Assembly (NCBI RefSeq): GCF_013214175.1
Contig: NZ_JABSPA010000003.1
Coordinates: 124,001-188,000, forward strand
Reading direction: 5' to 3'
Origin: Colwellia sp.
Lineage (GTDB): Bacteria; Pseudomonadota; Gammaproteobacteria; Enterobacterales; Alteromonadaceae
Length of the DNA: 64,000 nucleotides
A program made the position numbers and the translations under genes. The notes beneath the pieces were generated by a model. It saw only the letters and a program-made list of their open reading frames with translations, was not told the origin of the DNA and did no database searches. Positions 8,986 through 16,731 of the stretch are shown in pieces. The stretch's first letter is position 1; each line of letters opens with the position of its first letter.

Positions 8986-9990
8986 CTATTTACTATTCTT
9001 CCAAGCATTACCTTTAAGGTTTAGCACCTGTTGCCACAGTCGAGTATTTTCTGGCGTGGCAATATTATGCTGCTGACCTAAACGGTGAATATAACCGTTA
9101 ATGTAATCAATCTCTGTAGATCTGCCCGCCAAAGTGTCACTGCGCATTGAAGAGCAATTTTTAGCTGTTGCTTGCGCTACTTTATGTACCATTAGTTGTA
9201 AGTCACTTAATAGCAAAGCTATGCTCTCTGCCTGGCTGACTGCGGTAATTTCAGTTAACAGCGAGCTGATTTGTTCACTATACTTCTCGTTATTTATCTC
9301 GCCATTATCAATGTTCTCAATAGCTGTAATTGGATTGATGACACAATTTATTGCCAATTTTAACCACTGTTTCTTCACTATATCTTGATGAAAGTTTACT
9401 TGGGGTAGGGCGCAGTTCAGCTGACTGGTTAATTGCTGTTGTTGGCTTAAACTTATCTCACCCGCCAGTAAGCCGATATCACTTTGACCAAGCCCTGTGT
9501 GGCTGACAGCTAAAGGTGTATTTCGATAACTGCCATGGGTAGTTAACATAGTAAGAATCGCTTGCTGACGGGGTAATAATTTAACTACCTCCGCCAAAGT
9601 ACCCATACCGTTATGAGCGAGAACTACCAAGCAATGAGGATTAATGTCTTTAGCTATTTTCTTGATAGCATCGGCAATATGAAATGATTTCAGGCATAGA
9701 ATAATGACCTCAGCACAATTTATATCAGCCGTTTGACTATAAATAAGTGGGTAGCTAGTTGGATAGCAAATTTGAGAATTAAGTTGAGAATCTTCAGCGT
9801 GGTTTTGTTGATAGCGGGTAAATTGATAGCTAGCTGAGTTTAGCTGCTCTTTACTTAGTAATGCTTGATCAGAGGCAAGCAGGCTAACTTTTTGCTTGCT
9901 ATTAACATTTACTTGAGACAAATGGTGATACCAAAGTAAACCCATGGCCCCTTGTCCAACAATAATAATATTATCTAATTTAGCAGTCAT
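8986..9990 (-). CDS. panE: 2-dehydropantoate 2-reductase (ketopantoate reductase)
   Basis: 334 residues. It has an N-terminal Rossmann motif GQGAMG (12-17) and a C-terminal ApbA domain with KKQWLKLAINCVINPITAI, the conserved catalytic-lysine region, and GRSTEIDYINGYI. It reduces ketopantoate to pantoate with NADPH in pantothenate and coenzyme A synthesis. The thiI-panE-yajQ neighbourhood is also found in Escherichia coli, which supports the call. The protein is slightly longer than the usual 300 residues because of Gln/Ser-rich insertions around 45-70. Confidence 0.9.
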   Translation of the reverse strand: MTAKLDNIIIVGQGAMGLLWYHHLSQVNVNSKQKVSLLASDQALLSKEQLNSASYQFTRYQQNHAEDSQLNSQICYPTSYPLIYSQTADINCAEVIILCLKSFHIADAIKKIAKDINPHCLVVLAHNGMGTLAEVVKLLPRQQAILTMLTTHGSYRNTPLAVSHTGLGQSDIGLLAGEISLSQQQQLTSQLNCALPQVNFHQDIVKKQWLKLAINCVINPITAIENIDNGEINNEKYSEQISSLLTEITAVSQAESIALLLSDLQLMVHKVAQATAKNCSSMRSDTLAGRSTEIDYINGYIHRLGQQHNIATPENTRLWQQVLNLKGNAWKNSK

Positions 9991-10045
9991 AAGTTAGTTA
10001 TTTACCATTTTCTTTAGTTATCCGGGGGACGTTAGCAGAACTTGC

Positions 10046-10423
10046 TTACGGCTTTACTGTGAGATGCTTTCGAAAATAACTGAGGTACAACCATTTTGCT
10101 AGTACAAATAAACTAATGCCGATAACATCAGCAATAAAATCACCTAGCTCTCCACTTCTATAGCCAAGAAAAGATTGACCAATTTCTGTTAACGCGCCAT
10201 AAAAAATGAGTAAAGGCACACAAAGAGGCAGGGATAATTTTATAATGGAGTGGCTAACCCAAGTTAAAATAAAAAAACTGGTTAAGTGGCCAATAGTATC
10301 TATTTCGGGGAACTGAAAAATGTGTTTTCTTAAGGTGTCAGGTAAAAATTCATGAGCGAAAAACAGCAATATTGTTACGGTAATCACAGTAAACAAAAAG
10401 TAAGAATGTTGGCGAGCCTTCAC
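10046..10423 (-). CDS. VanZ-like family membrane protein
   Basis: 125 residues with three to four hydrophobic segments. The VanZ-like family signatures are visible: DTIGHLTSFF in the middle and YGALTEIGQSFLGYRSGE followed by DFIADVIG. Members of this family have no established function in Gram-negative bacteria; the name comes from a teicoplanin-resistance accessory gene. It lies 55 bases upstream of panE on the same strand, so the two may be co-transcribed. Confidence 0.8.
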   Translation of the reverse strand: MKARQHSYFLFTVITVTILLFFAHEFLPDTLRKHIFQFPEIDTIGHLTSFFILTWVSHSIIKLSLPLCVPLLIFYGALTEIGQSFLGYRSGELGDFIADVIGISLFVLAKWLYLSYFRKHLTVKP

Positions 10424-10561
10424 AACGAACCTGTAAATAATTAAGAAAGTGATTTGATACTAGCATGATTTAGCCAGTATTTCTTGCTGGGCTTCGGTCT
10501 CAGTTTGAGTTGCTCATCTTTGCTAAATGTTTCAGTTCAGTGCTTTAGTTAAGCGCTTTAG

Positions 10562-10589
10562 TTGCGTGCATTAATGGTGAAGGTATAAT
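10562..10589 (+). promoter_or_regulatory. Putative promoter for yajQ
   Basis: TTGCGT (10562-10567) and TATAAT (10584-10589) are 16 bases apart, 41 bases before the yajQ start. Confidence 0.5.
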
Positions 10590-10629
10590 AGATCGCATTG
10601 AGCAAACTCACCCACATAGAGAATAAATT

Positions 10630-11112
10630 ATGCCTTCAATGGATATCGTATCAGAAACTGATTTAGAAGAAGTTCGTAATGCTGTCGACAATGCTAACCG
10701 TGAAATTACCACACGTTTTGATTTTCGCGGTGTTGAGGCAAGTTTTGAGTGGAAAAAGCCCAATATAACCTTGAAAGCCGAAGGTGATTTTCAATTGAAG
10801 CAAATGTGCGACATGTTGCGCAGTCAATTAGCTAAACGTAATGTTGATGCTAAAGCCATGAACGTTGGCGATGCTAGTGCTACCGGCAGAAACTGGAGTC
10901 AGCAAGTCAGCTTTAAAGAAGGTATCGAGCAGGATATGGCTAAAAAAGTAGTCAAACTTATTAAAGCTGAAAAGTTAAAAGTACAAGCGGCTATTCAAGG
11001 TGAGCAAGTACGAGTAACAGGTAAAAAGCGTGATGACCTACAAGCGGTAATGCGTTTATTAAAGGCTGCTGAGTTAGAACAGTCTTTCCAGTATACTAAC
11101 TTTAAAGACTAG
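10630..11112 (+). CDS. yajQ: YajQ family nucleotide-binding protein
   Basis: 160 residues covering the whole YajQ (DUF520) family, starting [15 protein letters not shown] with the [13 protein letters not shown] segment at about 35. The two-domain ferredoxin-like fold binds nucleotides, and c-di-GMP binding is reported for a Xanthomonas homologue. The cellular role is unsettled. A terminator follows. Confidence 0.93.
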   Translation: MPSMDIVSETDLEEVRNAVDNANREITTRFDFRGVEASFEWKKPNITLKAEGDFQLKQMCDMLRSQLAKRNVDAKAMNVGDASATGRNWSQQVSFKEGIEQDMAKKVVKLIKAEKLKVQAAIQGEQVRVTGKKRDDLQAVMRLLKAAELEQSFQYTNFKD

Positions 11113-11163
11113 TATTGCTGTCCTCTCGTAATGTAAAGCGCTAGCTAAATTAGCGTTATTGCC

Positions 11164-11194
11164 AAAAAAACCATAACATTGTTATGGTTTTTTT
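11164..11194. terminator. Bidirectional terminator
   Basis: AAAAAAACCATAAC and GTTATGGTTTTTTT form a perfect stem with a four-base loop (ATTG) between yajQ and the convergent outer-membrane-protein gene. Confidence 0.88.
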
Positions 11195-11272
11195 ATGCGT
11201 TTTGAACTGATAACAGTCAATCGTTAGAAGCTAACTGAAAGCAGGGTAAATCTACTCGCTTACTTTATTATT

Positions 11273-12058
11273 TTAAAAATGAAAGCGACTACTTAATAGC
11301 AGGGTTAGGTCATTATTGTTGCTTAAATTTCTAACTATGCCACCTTCAATACCCCATGTTGAATGCACCCATTGCAGGCCAAGGGTCACTTGGTGGCTGA
11401 TTTTATCTCCTGCTTGCCATCGGCCGCCGAGTTCTGTCACCATATAGATTTCCGGCGCTATACCCCAATCAGGGTAAATTGAAGGTGATAATCTATATTG
11501 CCAAGAAATATCATATCGTCCACTATTAGGTCGGCTATCAATACCCGCTTGATAAAGTGTATCAAAATCGAATTCATGTCTGTTTTTAAAAAAAGTATAA
11601 ACAAAGCCAACTTGTATCGCTGGATCTCGATGCTTATTACTGGAATTATTAGCAGTAACATTAGGACTATCACTAATAGGGCTATCACCGATAGGAAAGG
11701 TTGCACCCGCTAATAAGGCTAACCTTGATGTGCCTGAGAAAAAGTCATCTTGTATTACCGTGTGACGATATAAAGTCGATAGCTCGCTAAATTCTTGTTC
11801 ATCTCTAGGTGTTACCTTGTAGGGCATGGCAAATAGCAAAGCTTGTTTATTGCTTAAGCCGTAGGCAGCACTGCTAATAAAATTATCGCTGTTGCTATTT
11901 GTCGCATGCACATATAAAAATCTTATCACATAACCATACTTATCAAGGGGTAAGGCGACCAATGACCTTAAGCCCATACTGTTAGCATTTGGCACAGTAA
12001 GTAGCGCTAATATTGCGGCTATAACTATTGATGTAAAGCTAGTTATTAGCGTCTTCAT
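11273..12058 (-). CDS. Predicted outer-membrane beta-barrel protein of the mer-like operon
   Basis: 261 residues, family not recognised. An N-terminal signal peptide (hydrophobic about 5-25, likely cleavage after NANS) is followed by alternating polar/hydrophobic stretches, and the chain ends in a phenylalanine (SSRFHF), as beta-barrel outer-membrane proteins do. Its start overlaps the end of the MerP-like gene by 20 bases, so it belongs to the same transcript as the metal-binding and transport genes. It may be an outer-membrane channel or sensor for the same metal; this is inference from position only. The segment at 125-140 is rich in Ser/Asn repeats (IGDSPISDSPN). Confidence 0.7.
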   Translation of the reverse strand: MKTLITSFTSIVIAAILALLTVPNANSMGLRSLVALPLDKYGYVIRFLYVHATNSNSDNFISSAAYGLSNKQALLFAMPYKVTPRDEQEFSELSTLYRHTVIQDDFFSGTSRLALLAGATFPIGDSPISDSPNVTANNSSNKHRDPAIQVGFVYTFFKNRHEFDFDTLYQAGIDSRPNSGRYDISWQYRLSPSIYPDWGIAPEIYMVTELGGRWQAGDKISHQVTLGLQWVHSTWGIEGGIVRNLSNNNDLTLLLSSRFHF

Positions 12059-12342
12059 TTGATATCACAGTGACTTTTATGGGAGTAAAGCCTGCATCCA
12101 ATATCGCTTGTTTAATCATTGCAGTAGTAGGTGATTTTCCCTTGGTTTCCAAGCGAACTTTCTTCATCTTCATACTGACTGCTACCTCTTCAACACCAGC
12201 CATTTTATTGAATTTTCGATTTAAGCTGTCAACACATAACGCGCAGGTCATGCCGTGTATTTCAACTTCTATGGTCTTGGCGTTAATTGAAGCCGTCATG
12301 GTTAAAGCGACAACTAATGGTAATAATAAAATTTTTTTTCAT
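12039..12342 (-). CDS. merP: MerP-like periplasmic metal-binding protein, frameshifted signal peptide
   Basis: The heavy-metal-associated domain is intact, with GMTCALC supplying the CxxC metal site, a MerP/CopZ-type fold and a length near 65-70 residues. The good ribosome-binding site (AAGGAG, 9 bases before) belongs to the ATG at 12342, but from there the frame runs out of phase because of a run of eight A (12332-12339 on this strand). With seven A the two frames join and give a typical signal peptide (MKKILLLPLVVALT, then MTASINA and cleavage). As written, only the ATG at 12299 gives the domain, without an export signal. It may be a slippery phase-variable tract, a real mutation or a sequencing error. 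Confidence 0.8.
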
Positions 12343-12356
12343 GGTTTAATGCTCCT

Positions 12357-12752
12357 TTATAGTTCGAGGATGTTTCGAATGGGTAGTAATAGGTAACTAG
12401 TGAAAAAGCCAATAAACCAGATTATTACACTTAGCCAAAATATTCTTTTGTTCAAACGCTTTGATTTTTGACAAAGGGCTGCTAAGTCCGGCTCAACAGG
12501 GCAATGCTGATTAGGTCGCCAATTAAGCCAAGCTAAAGCCATCAAAATCAACGCTGCTATTATCAGTGTCCAGATCTTATGTTCAGCAAGAAAAACCAAT
12601 CCAGGAATGTTGTAGTTTAAACTAGCAACTAGGGCACCAAAACCTAATGTTACTAGCAAGATAGGTAAGGCACAGCAAAGCAAGGTGCCGCTGGCAATAA
12701 AAAGTGTCAGCCATTTTAAGTAAGGTTTTTCTAAAATATTATTGTCTGGCAT
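12357..12752 (-). CDS. merT: MerT-like mercuric ion transport membrane protein
   Basis: The start at 12752 gives 131 residues; the frame is open further upstream but would run into the preceding gene. Three membrane helices (about 14-45, 57-77, 104-124) are predicted by eye. The first carries the vicinal Cys26-Cys27 pair (GTLLCCALP), and the loop after helix 2 carries Cys84 and Cys94. Both pairs are the hallmark of MerT, which takes Hg2+ from MerP and passes it to the cytoplasm. It lies one base after the GDCCVxC gene and 14 bases before the MerP-like start. No merA reductase is in the window. Confidence 0.82.
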   Translation of the reverse strand: MPDNNILEKPYLKWLTLFIASGTLLCCALPILLVTLGFGALVASLNYNIPGLVFLAEHKIWTLIIAALILMALAWLNWRPNQHCPVEPDLAALCQKSKRLNKRIFWLSVIIWFIGFFTSYLLLPIRNILEL

Positions 12753-12753
12753 G

Positions 12754-12975
12754 TTAACTCTCACATCCTGAACATGAGCCCGACTCTTGAATTGGTGGAC
12801 AGGGCACTGAGCCATATGAGCAAAATACGCAACAATCACCTTTAAGAGGTTTCAGTAATACCTGACAAGCGGTGCACTCATAGAACCATTGGCAAGCATT
12901 GGTTGGCATTTCAAGCAATTTTCTATCGCCACATTCGGGGCAGGTTAGTTCTGAGTTGATGATAATTTTAGTCAT
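12754..12975 (-). CDS. GDCCVxC domain-containing metal-binding protein
   Basis: 73 residues with eleven cysteines: CPEC (12, 15), Cys28, CTAC (34, 37), the family signature GDCCVFC (48, 49, 52), Cys59, and SCSGC (68, 71). This family is commonly found next to mercury transport genes. The biochemical role is not known; metal chelation or relay is inferred from the cysteines. It is first in the operon under the MerR-type promoter, with TAGGGA as ribosome-binding site. Confidence 0.85.
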   Translation of the reverse strand: MTKIIINSELTCPECGDRKLLEMPTNACQWFYECTACQVLLKPLKGDCCVFCSYGSVPCPPIQESGSCSGCES

Positions 12976-13000
12976 ATGCGATCCCTAGTTTGTTTCTGTT

Positions 13001-13031
13001 AGTATAGAACCTATAGTTACTATAGGTTCAA
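13001..13031 (-). promoter_or_regulatory. MerR-type operator and promoter of the mer-like operon
   Basis: On the minus strand TTGAAC (13031-13026) and TATACT (13006-13001) are separated by 19 bases, the overlong spacer typical of MerR-controlled promoters. The spacer overlaps a perfect dyad, GAACCTATAG-TTA-CTATAGGTTC (13007-13029). The dyad lies 12 bases upstream of merR, so MerR probably also represses itself. Confidence 0.9.
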
Positions 13032-13041
13032 GGGGTTTAAA

Positions 13042-13485
13042 ATGAATTATGAAAAATATTCTATTGGTCAGTTAGCTAAAAAAGCAGGGTGTAAGGTTGA
13101 AACGGTTCATTACTATGAAAAAGTAGGCTTAATGCCCGAGCCACCGAGAACTGAGGGTGGTCATAGGATATATTCATTACCTCATGTTAAACGCTTGAAT
13201 TTTATTCGGCGCAGCCGTGATCTAGGTTTTAGAATTGAGCAAGTTAAAGAGCTACTTAAGTTTATTGATGAGCCCAACCACTATTGTGGCGAAGTTAAAG
13301 CAATGGCAATGCAACAAGCTCGTGTGGTACAAGAAAAAATAGATGATTTACAGCGTCTTAAATCAGCGTTGAATGAAATGGTCACTCACTGTGCCTCAGG
13401 TAATAAGCCAGTGGATGATTGCCCTATAGTCGATGCGTTATATACCGAACACAGCACCGAAAAGAGCACTGAAAAAGCCACTTAA
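13042..13485 (+). CDS. merR: MerR family metal-responsive regulator (Hg/Pb type)
   Basis: 147 residues. It has an N-terminal winged helix-turn-helix (YSIGQLAKKAGCKVETVHYY), a dimer helix, and the three metal-binding cysteines Cys82 (HYCGEV), Cys117 (THCASG) and Cys127 (DDCPIV) spaced as in MerR. The CGEV context is also like PbrR/CadR, so the inducer could be mercury, lead or cadmium. The MerT-like partner favours mercury. It is divergent from the operon and shares the operator between them. The last 15 residues are a Thr/Glu/Lys repeat (TEHSTEKSTEKAT). Confidence 0.88.
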   Translation: MNYEKYSIGQLAKKAGCKVETVHYYEKVGLMPEPPRTEGGHRIYSLPHVKRLNFIRRSRDLGFRIEQVKELLKFIDEPNHYCGEVKAMAMQQARVVQEKIDDLQRLKSALNEMVTHCASGNKPVDDCPIVDALYTEHSTEKSTEKAT

Positions 13486-13797
13486 GAAGTTACTTGAAAG
13501 GTCACTGGTATAGCCATGGAGCAAACAACTGAACAAGCAAGGGGCTAAAATTAAATACAATAAAAGGTTTGAACTGTGATCTTTGCTCTACATGCCAGCT
13601 TGTCCCTTCTCTGTTTACCACTGTAAGATTTAGCCTTGTTGTCGCTTTAAAGTTTCTCGTATAGGAAACTTTCGGTAAAACTGTTATCTTCAAACGGCAA
13701 TAGTCCTTAGCAGTAGTCCTTAGTAATAGCGCCTAGTAATTGATCCTAAGCAATGGACCCTAAGCAAATAACCTTTTTACTGTGAAGATAAAATTTT
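13486..13797. other. Gap between merR and the GNAT-like gene, with a degenerate short repeat
   Basis: No convincing gene. At about 13699-13768 five imperfect 13-14 base units occur in tandem (AATAGTCCTTAGC, AGTAGTCCTTAGT, AATAGCGCCTAGT, AATTGATCCTAAGC, AATGGACCCTAAGC). No promoter was recognised. Confidence 0.5.
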
Positions 13798-14952
13798 TTG
13801 ATAACTTTCATTGATAGCTTTGAACAAATACCGACAAGTGATTGGCACAGGCTAAATACATCCTCATGCCCGTTAGCAAGTTATGAGTTTTTTAAGGCGT
13901 TAGAAGATAGTCAGTCAGTATCTACTGCGCGTGGTTGGCAACCTCATCATATGGTTATTAAAAACGATGGCACCATTGATGGCATTATGCCTTTGTACCT
14001 TAAGCAGCACTCTTGGGGCGAATATGTCTTTGACTGGGATTGGGCCCGAGCATATGAGGATAATAAGCTAGCTTATTATCCTAAACTTGTTGGCACTATT
14101 CCTTTTACGCCACTGACTAGCAACAAACTCTTGTCAAATAAGTTCAGTTTAGCGGAGCTCTTGCCGTCATTAATTAGTCATTGCCAGCAGCATGAAATAA
14201 ACAGCTGGCACATATTGTTTTGCCCTGAAATTGATAGCGCGGTAAGGCAAACAGAAAACGATCAAAGTGTCGGTATGGCTAAATTACCGGCAGATGTTCA
14301 TCAACGTCATACGGTACAGTTTCACTGGTTTAACCGAGGTTATGCCAGTTTTGATGACTTTCTTGCCACTTTTACCTCGCGTAAACGTAAAAATACCCGT
14401 AAAGAAAGGGCATCAATAAATCAGCAGGGCATTACAATCAGGCAACTTCAAGGGCAAGATATTACCGCTAAAGATATCGATTTCTTCTATTTGACCTATC
14501 AGCTCACTTATCTTAAGAAAGGTCATCAGCCTCATCTTAGTTTTGATTTCTTCAGGAAAACATTTAACAACTTAGCAGATAATATTTTACTAATAATTGC
14601 CCGCTATGAAGATAACGATGTGGCTTGTGCTTTATTTTTTTATGATGAAACACATTTGTATGGCCGATACTGGGGCTGTCAAGAATCATTTAAAAACTTA
14701 CATTTTGAGCTTTGTTATTACCAAGGCATAGAATTTTGCATCCAACAAAATTTACAATGCTTTAACCCTGGTACCCAAGGTGAACATAAAATTCAACGAG
14801 GCTTTGAGCCCGTATTAACCCATTCATATCACTGGGTTAAACATGCAGCTTTTAAAGGTGCGATTAGAGAGTTCTGTCAACGCGAATGTGAACATATGCA
14901 AAGTTATCTTCAGCAATGTCGACAAGCATTGCCATTTAAAGTGGAGGTATAA
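13798..14952 (+). CDS. GNAT/FemAB-like acyltransferase (COG3146, DUF482 family)
   Basis: 384 residues starting at TTG, preceded only by a weak GAAG sequence, so the start is uncertain. Family features are the SSCPLASYEFFKALEDS opening, the DWDWARAYED segment, RKRKNTRKERASI near 200, and the NPGTQGEHKIQRGFEP segment near the C-terminus. The family resembles FemAB peptidyl transferases and GNAT enzymes, but no substrate is known. A DUF938 methyltransferase gene follows by 50 bases on the same strand. Confidence 0.82.
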   Translation: MITFIDSFEQIPTSDWHRLNTSSCPLASYEFFKALEDSQSVSTARGWQPHHMVIKNDGTIDGIMPLYLKQHSWGEYVFDWDWARAYEDNKLAYYPKLVGTIPFTPLTSNKLLSNKFSLAELLPSLISHCQQHEINSWHILFCPEIDSAVRQTENDQSVGMAKLPADVHQRHTVQFHWFNRGYASFDDFLATFTSRKRKNTRKERASINQQGITIRQLQGQDITAKDIDFFYLTYQLTYLKKGHQPHLSFDFFRKTFNNLADNILLIIARYEDNDVACALFFYDETHLYGRYWGCQESFKNLHFELCYYQGIEFCIQQNLQCFNPGTQGEHKIQRGFEPVLTHSYHWVKHAAFKGAIREFCQRECEHMQSYLQQCRQALPFKVEV

Positions 14953-15002
14953 ATTGCCTCTAAGCTTTGCTTTCAAATAGATACCTTACCTAGGAAATTA
15001 TA

Positions 15003-15617
15003 ATGGATATCGCTTTTTCTCAAGCTTGTGAAAATAATAAACAGCCAATCCTTACGGTATTGCAAAACGCTTTTGCCAATACTAAGCAGGTATTAGAAAT
15101 AGGTTCGGGCACAGGGCAACATGCGGTTTTTTTTGCTAAACAGTTACCGCAGCTTTGTTGGCAGCCAAGTGATCTTCTTATTAATCACCCATCGATAAAC
15201 TATCGCAGACAAAACAGTGGCTTAAGGAATATGCTTGCGCCGATTGTTTTAGATTTACATCAACCATGGCAAGTGGCTTTGGCAAAGCCATCCCAGCAAG
15301 GAGTTATTGATGGGATTTTTACCGCCAATACCTTGCATATTGTCAGTAGCGCTTTGGTTAAGCTATTTTTCACTGGAGTAAAACAGAGCCTAGTTAAAGG
15401 TGGCGTTTTATGTGTTTATGGGCCCTTTAATTACCAAGGAAAATATACTAGTCAAAGTAATGCCAATTTTGATTTGTGGCTAAAGGATAGGGATGCCGAA
15501 AGTGCTATACGTGATTTTGAACACATTGAAAATTTGGCTGAGGAGGCAGGTCTTGCTTTAATATCGGATAACCCTATGCCCGCAAACAACCGCTTACTGG
15601 TCTTTATTATGAACTAA
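15003..15617 (+). CDS. DUF938 SAM-dependent methyltransferase
   Basis: 204 residues. The AdoMet-binding motif LEIGSGTGQHAVFFA lies at 31-45, followed by QPSD, and the C-terminal half has the NTLHIVS and GPFNYQGKYTS segments of DUF938 proteins. The substrate is not known. It probably shares a transcript with the preceding acyltransferase-like gene. The next gene, metA, has its own MetJ-controlled promoter. Confidence 0.85.
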   Translation: MDIAFSQACENNKQPILTVLQNAFANTKQVLEIGSGTGQHAVFFAKQLPQLCWQPSDLLINHPSINYRRQNSGLRNMLAPIVLDLHQPWQVALAKPSQQGVIDGIFTANTLHIVSSALVKLFFTGVKQSLVKGGVLCVYGPFNYQGKYTSQSNANFDLWLKDRDAESAIRDFEHIENLAEEAGLALISDNPMPANNRLLVFIMN

Positions 15618-15635
15618 GGTTTTTTGATAGAATAG

Positions 15636-15675
15636 AAACATCTAGACGTCTATACGTTTAGATGTTGACATATCT
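15636..15675 (+). promoter_or_regulatory. MetJ operator, tandem met boxes upstream of metA
   Basis: Contiguous 8-base units fit the MetJ box AGACGTCT: AAACATCT, AGACGTCT (perfect, 15644-15651), ATACGTTT, AGATGTTG and the weaker ACATATCT. The array ends 62 bases before the metA start, so methionine repression through MetJ-AdoMet is expected. Confidence 0.88.
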
Positions 15676-15737
15676 AGCAATCTAAGTAATATGATAATCA
15701 TCAATTTATTATGTTCTTTTTTTTGTTAGGTAGTGTT

Positions 15738-16676
15738 ATGCCCATTAAAATTCCCGGTCAATTACCCGCTTTATCAGTGCTAGGTAAGGAAAACATCTTT
15801 GTGATGTCAGAGCACCGAGCGGCCAATCAAGAAATTCGCCCGATGCAAGTGGCTATCTTGAATTTAATGCCTAATAAAATTGAAACAGAAGTACAAATTC
15901 TGCGGATGTTATCTAATACGCCATTGCAAATTAATGTCGAATTTGTCCGTATCCATAAAAATGTTTCCAAAAATACGCCAAAAGAACATTTAGATAATTT
16001 TTATTGTTTATTTGATGAGATTAAACACAAGCAATATGACGGTTTGATTATTACTGGCGCGCCTTTAGCTTTATTAAATTACTCTGACGTGAGTTACTGG
16101 GATAAAATTTGTGAAGTGTTTGATTGGGCCGAGAAAAACGTCACTTCCACTATGTTTTCTTGCTGGGCTGCCCACGCTGCTTTATATCATCATTACGGTT
16201 TAAACCGTCATTTGCGCCAGAAAAAGCTGTCTGGGGTATATCAACATTATCCCCTTGATAGTAAAGAAGAACTTACTCGTGGTTTTGATGAAAGCTTTAA
16301 TGTGCCGCACTCGCGTTATGGTTATATTAATCAAGTCGATTATCAAAGTATTGAAGAACTCAATATTTTAGTACAATCAGCAGATGCTGGTGTTTGTTTG
16401 GTCGCGAGTAAAAATAAGCGACAAGTGTACCTAACCGGACACCCAGAATATGATACCGCCACCTTGCATGAAGAGTATCTTAGAGATTGCAAGAAAGATG
16501 CAGCCACGCCACTGCCAATTAACTATTATCAAGATAACAATGTTAATAATAAACCGGTCGGCTCATGGCGAAGTCATGGTAGTTTGCTTTTTACTAACTG
16601 GCTTAATTATTATGTTTACCAAATAACGCCATACCAATTAGATGCTGATCATATTAATTCATCGCTAATGAAATAG
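15738..16676 (+). CDS. metA: Homoserine O-succinyltransferase
   Basis: The start at 15738 gives the canonical MPIKIPGQLPA opening and 312 residues; an ATG 27 bases earlier adds an atypical FFFLLGSV leader. Catalytic residues are in place: Cys142 (FSCWAAH), His235 and Glu237 (TGHPEYD). It activates homoserine with succinyl-CoA (acetyl-CoA in some members) at the start of methionine synthesis. MetJ boxes lie upstream, and metH follows 55 bases downstream. Confidence 0.95.
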   Translation: MPIKIPGQLPALSVLGKENIFVMSEHRAANQEIRPMQVAILNLMPNKIETEVQILRMLSNTPLQINVEFVRIHKNVSKNTPKEHLDNFYCLFDEIKHKQYDGLIITGAPLALLNYSDVSYWDKICEVFDWAEKNVTSTMFSCWAAHAALYHHYGLNRHLRQKKLSGVYQHYPLDSKEELTRGFDESFNVPHSRYGYINQVDYQSIEELNILVQSADAGVCLVASKNKRQVYLTGHPEYDTATLHEEYLRDCKKDAATPLPINYYQDNNVNNKPVGSWRSHGSLLFTNWLNYYVYQITPYQLDADHINSSLMK

Positions 16677-16731
16677 AACATTAAATACTAAAAACTCCCT
16701 TATTCTTTAAATAGTTACTCCTGGATTTAAC

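Noticed and set aside
13502..13693. Open frame of 63 codons on the minus strand after merR
   Set aside because: No ribosome-binding site, no family resemblance, and it lies in a gap with degenerate repeats.
16677..16731. Possible cobalamin riboswitch before metH
   Set aside because: The 55-base gap is too short for a cobalamin aptamer and shows no conserved box.
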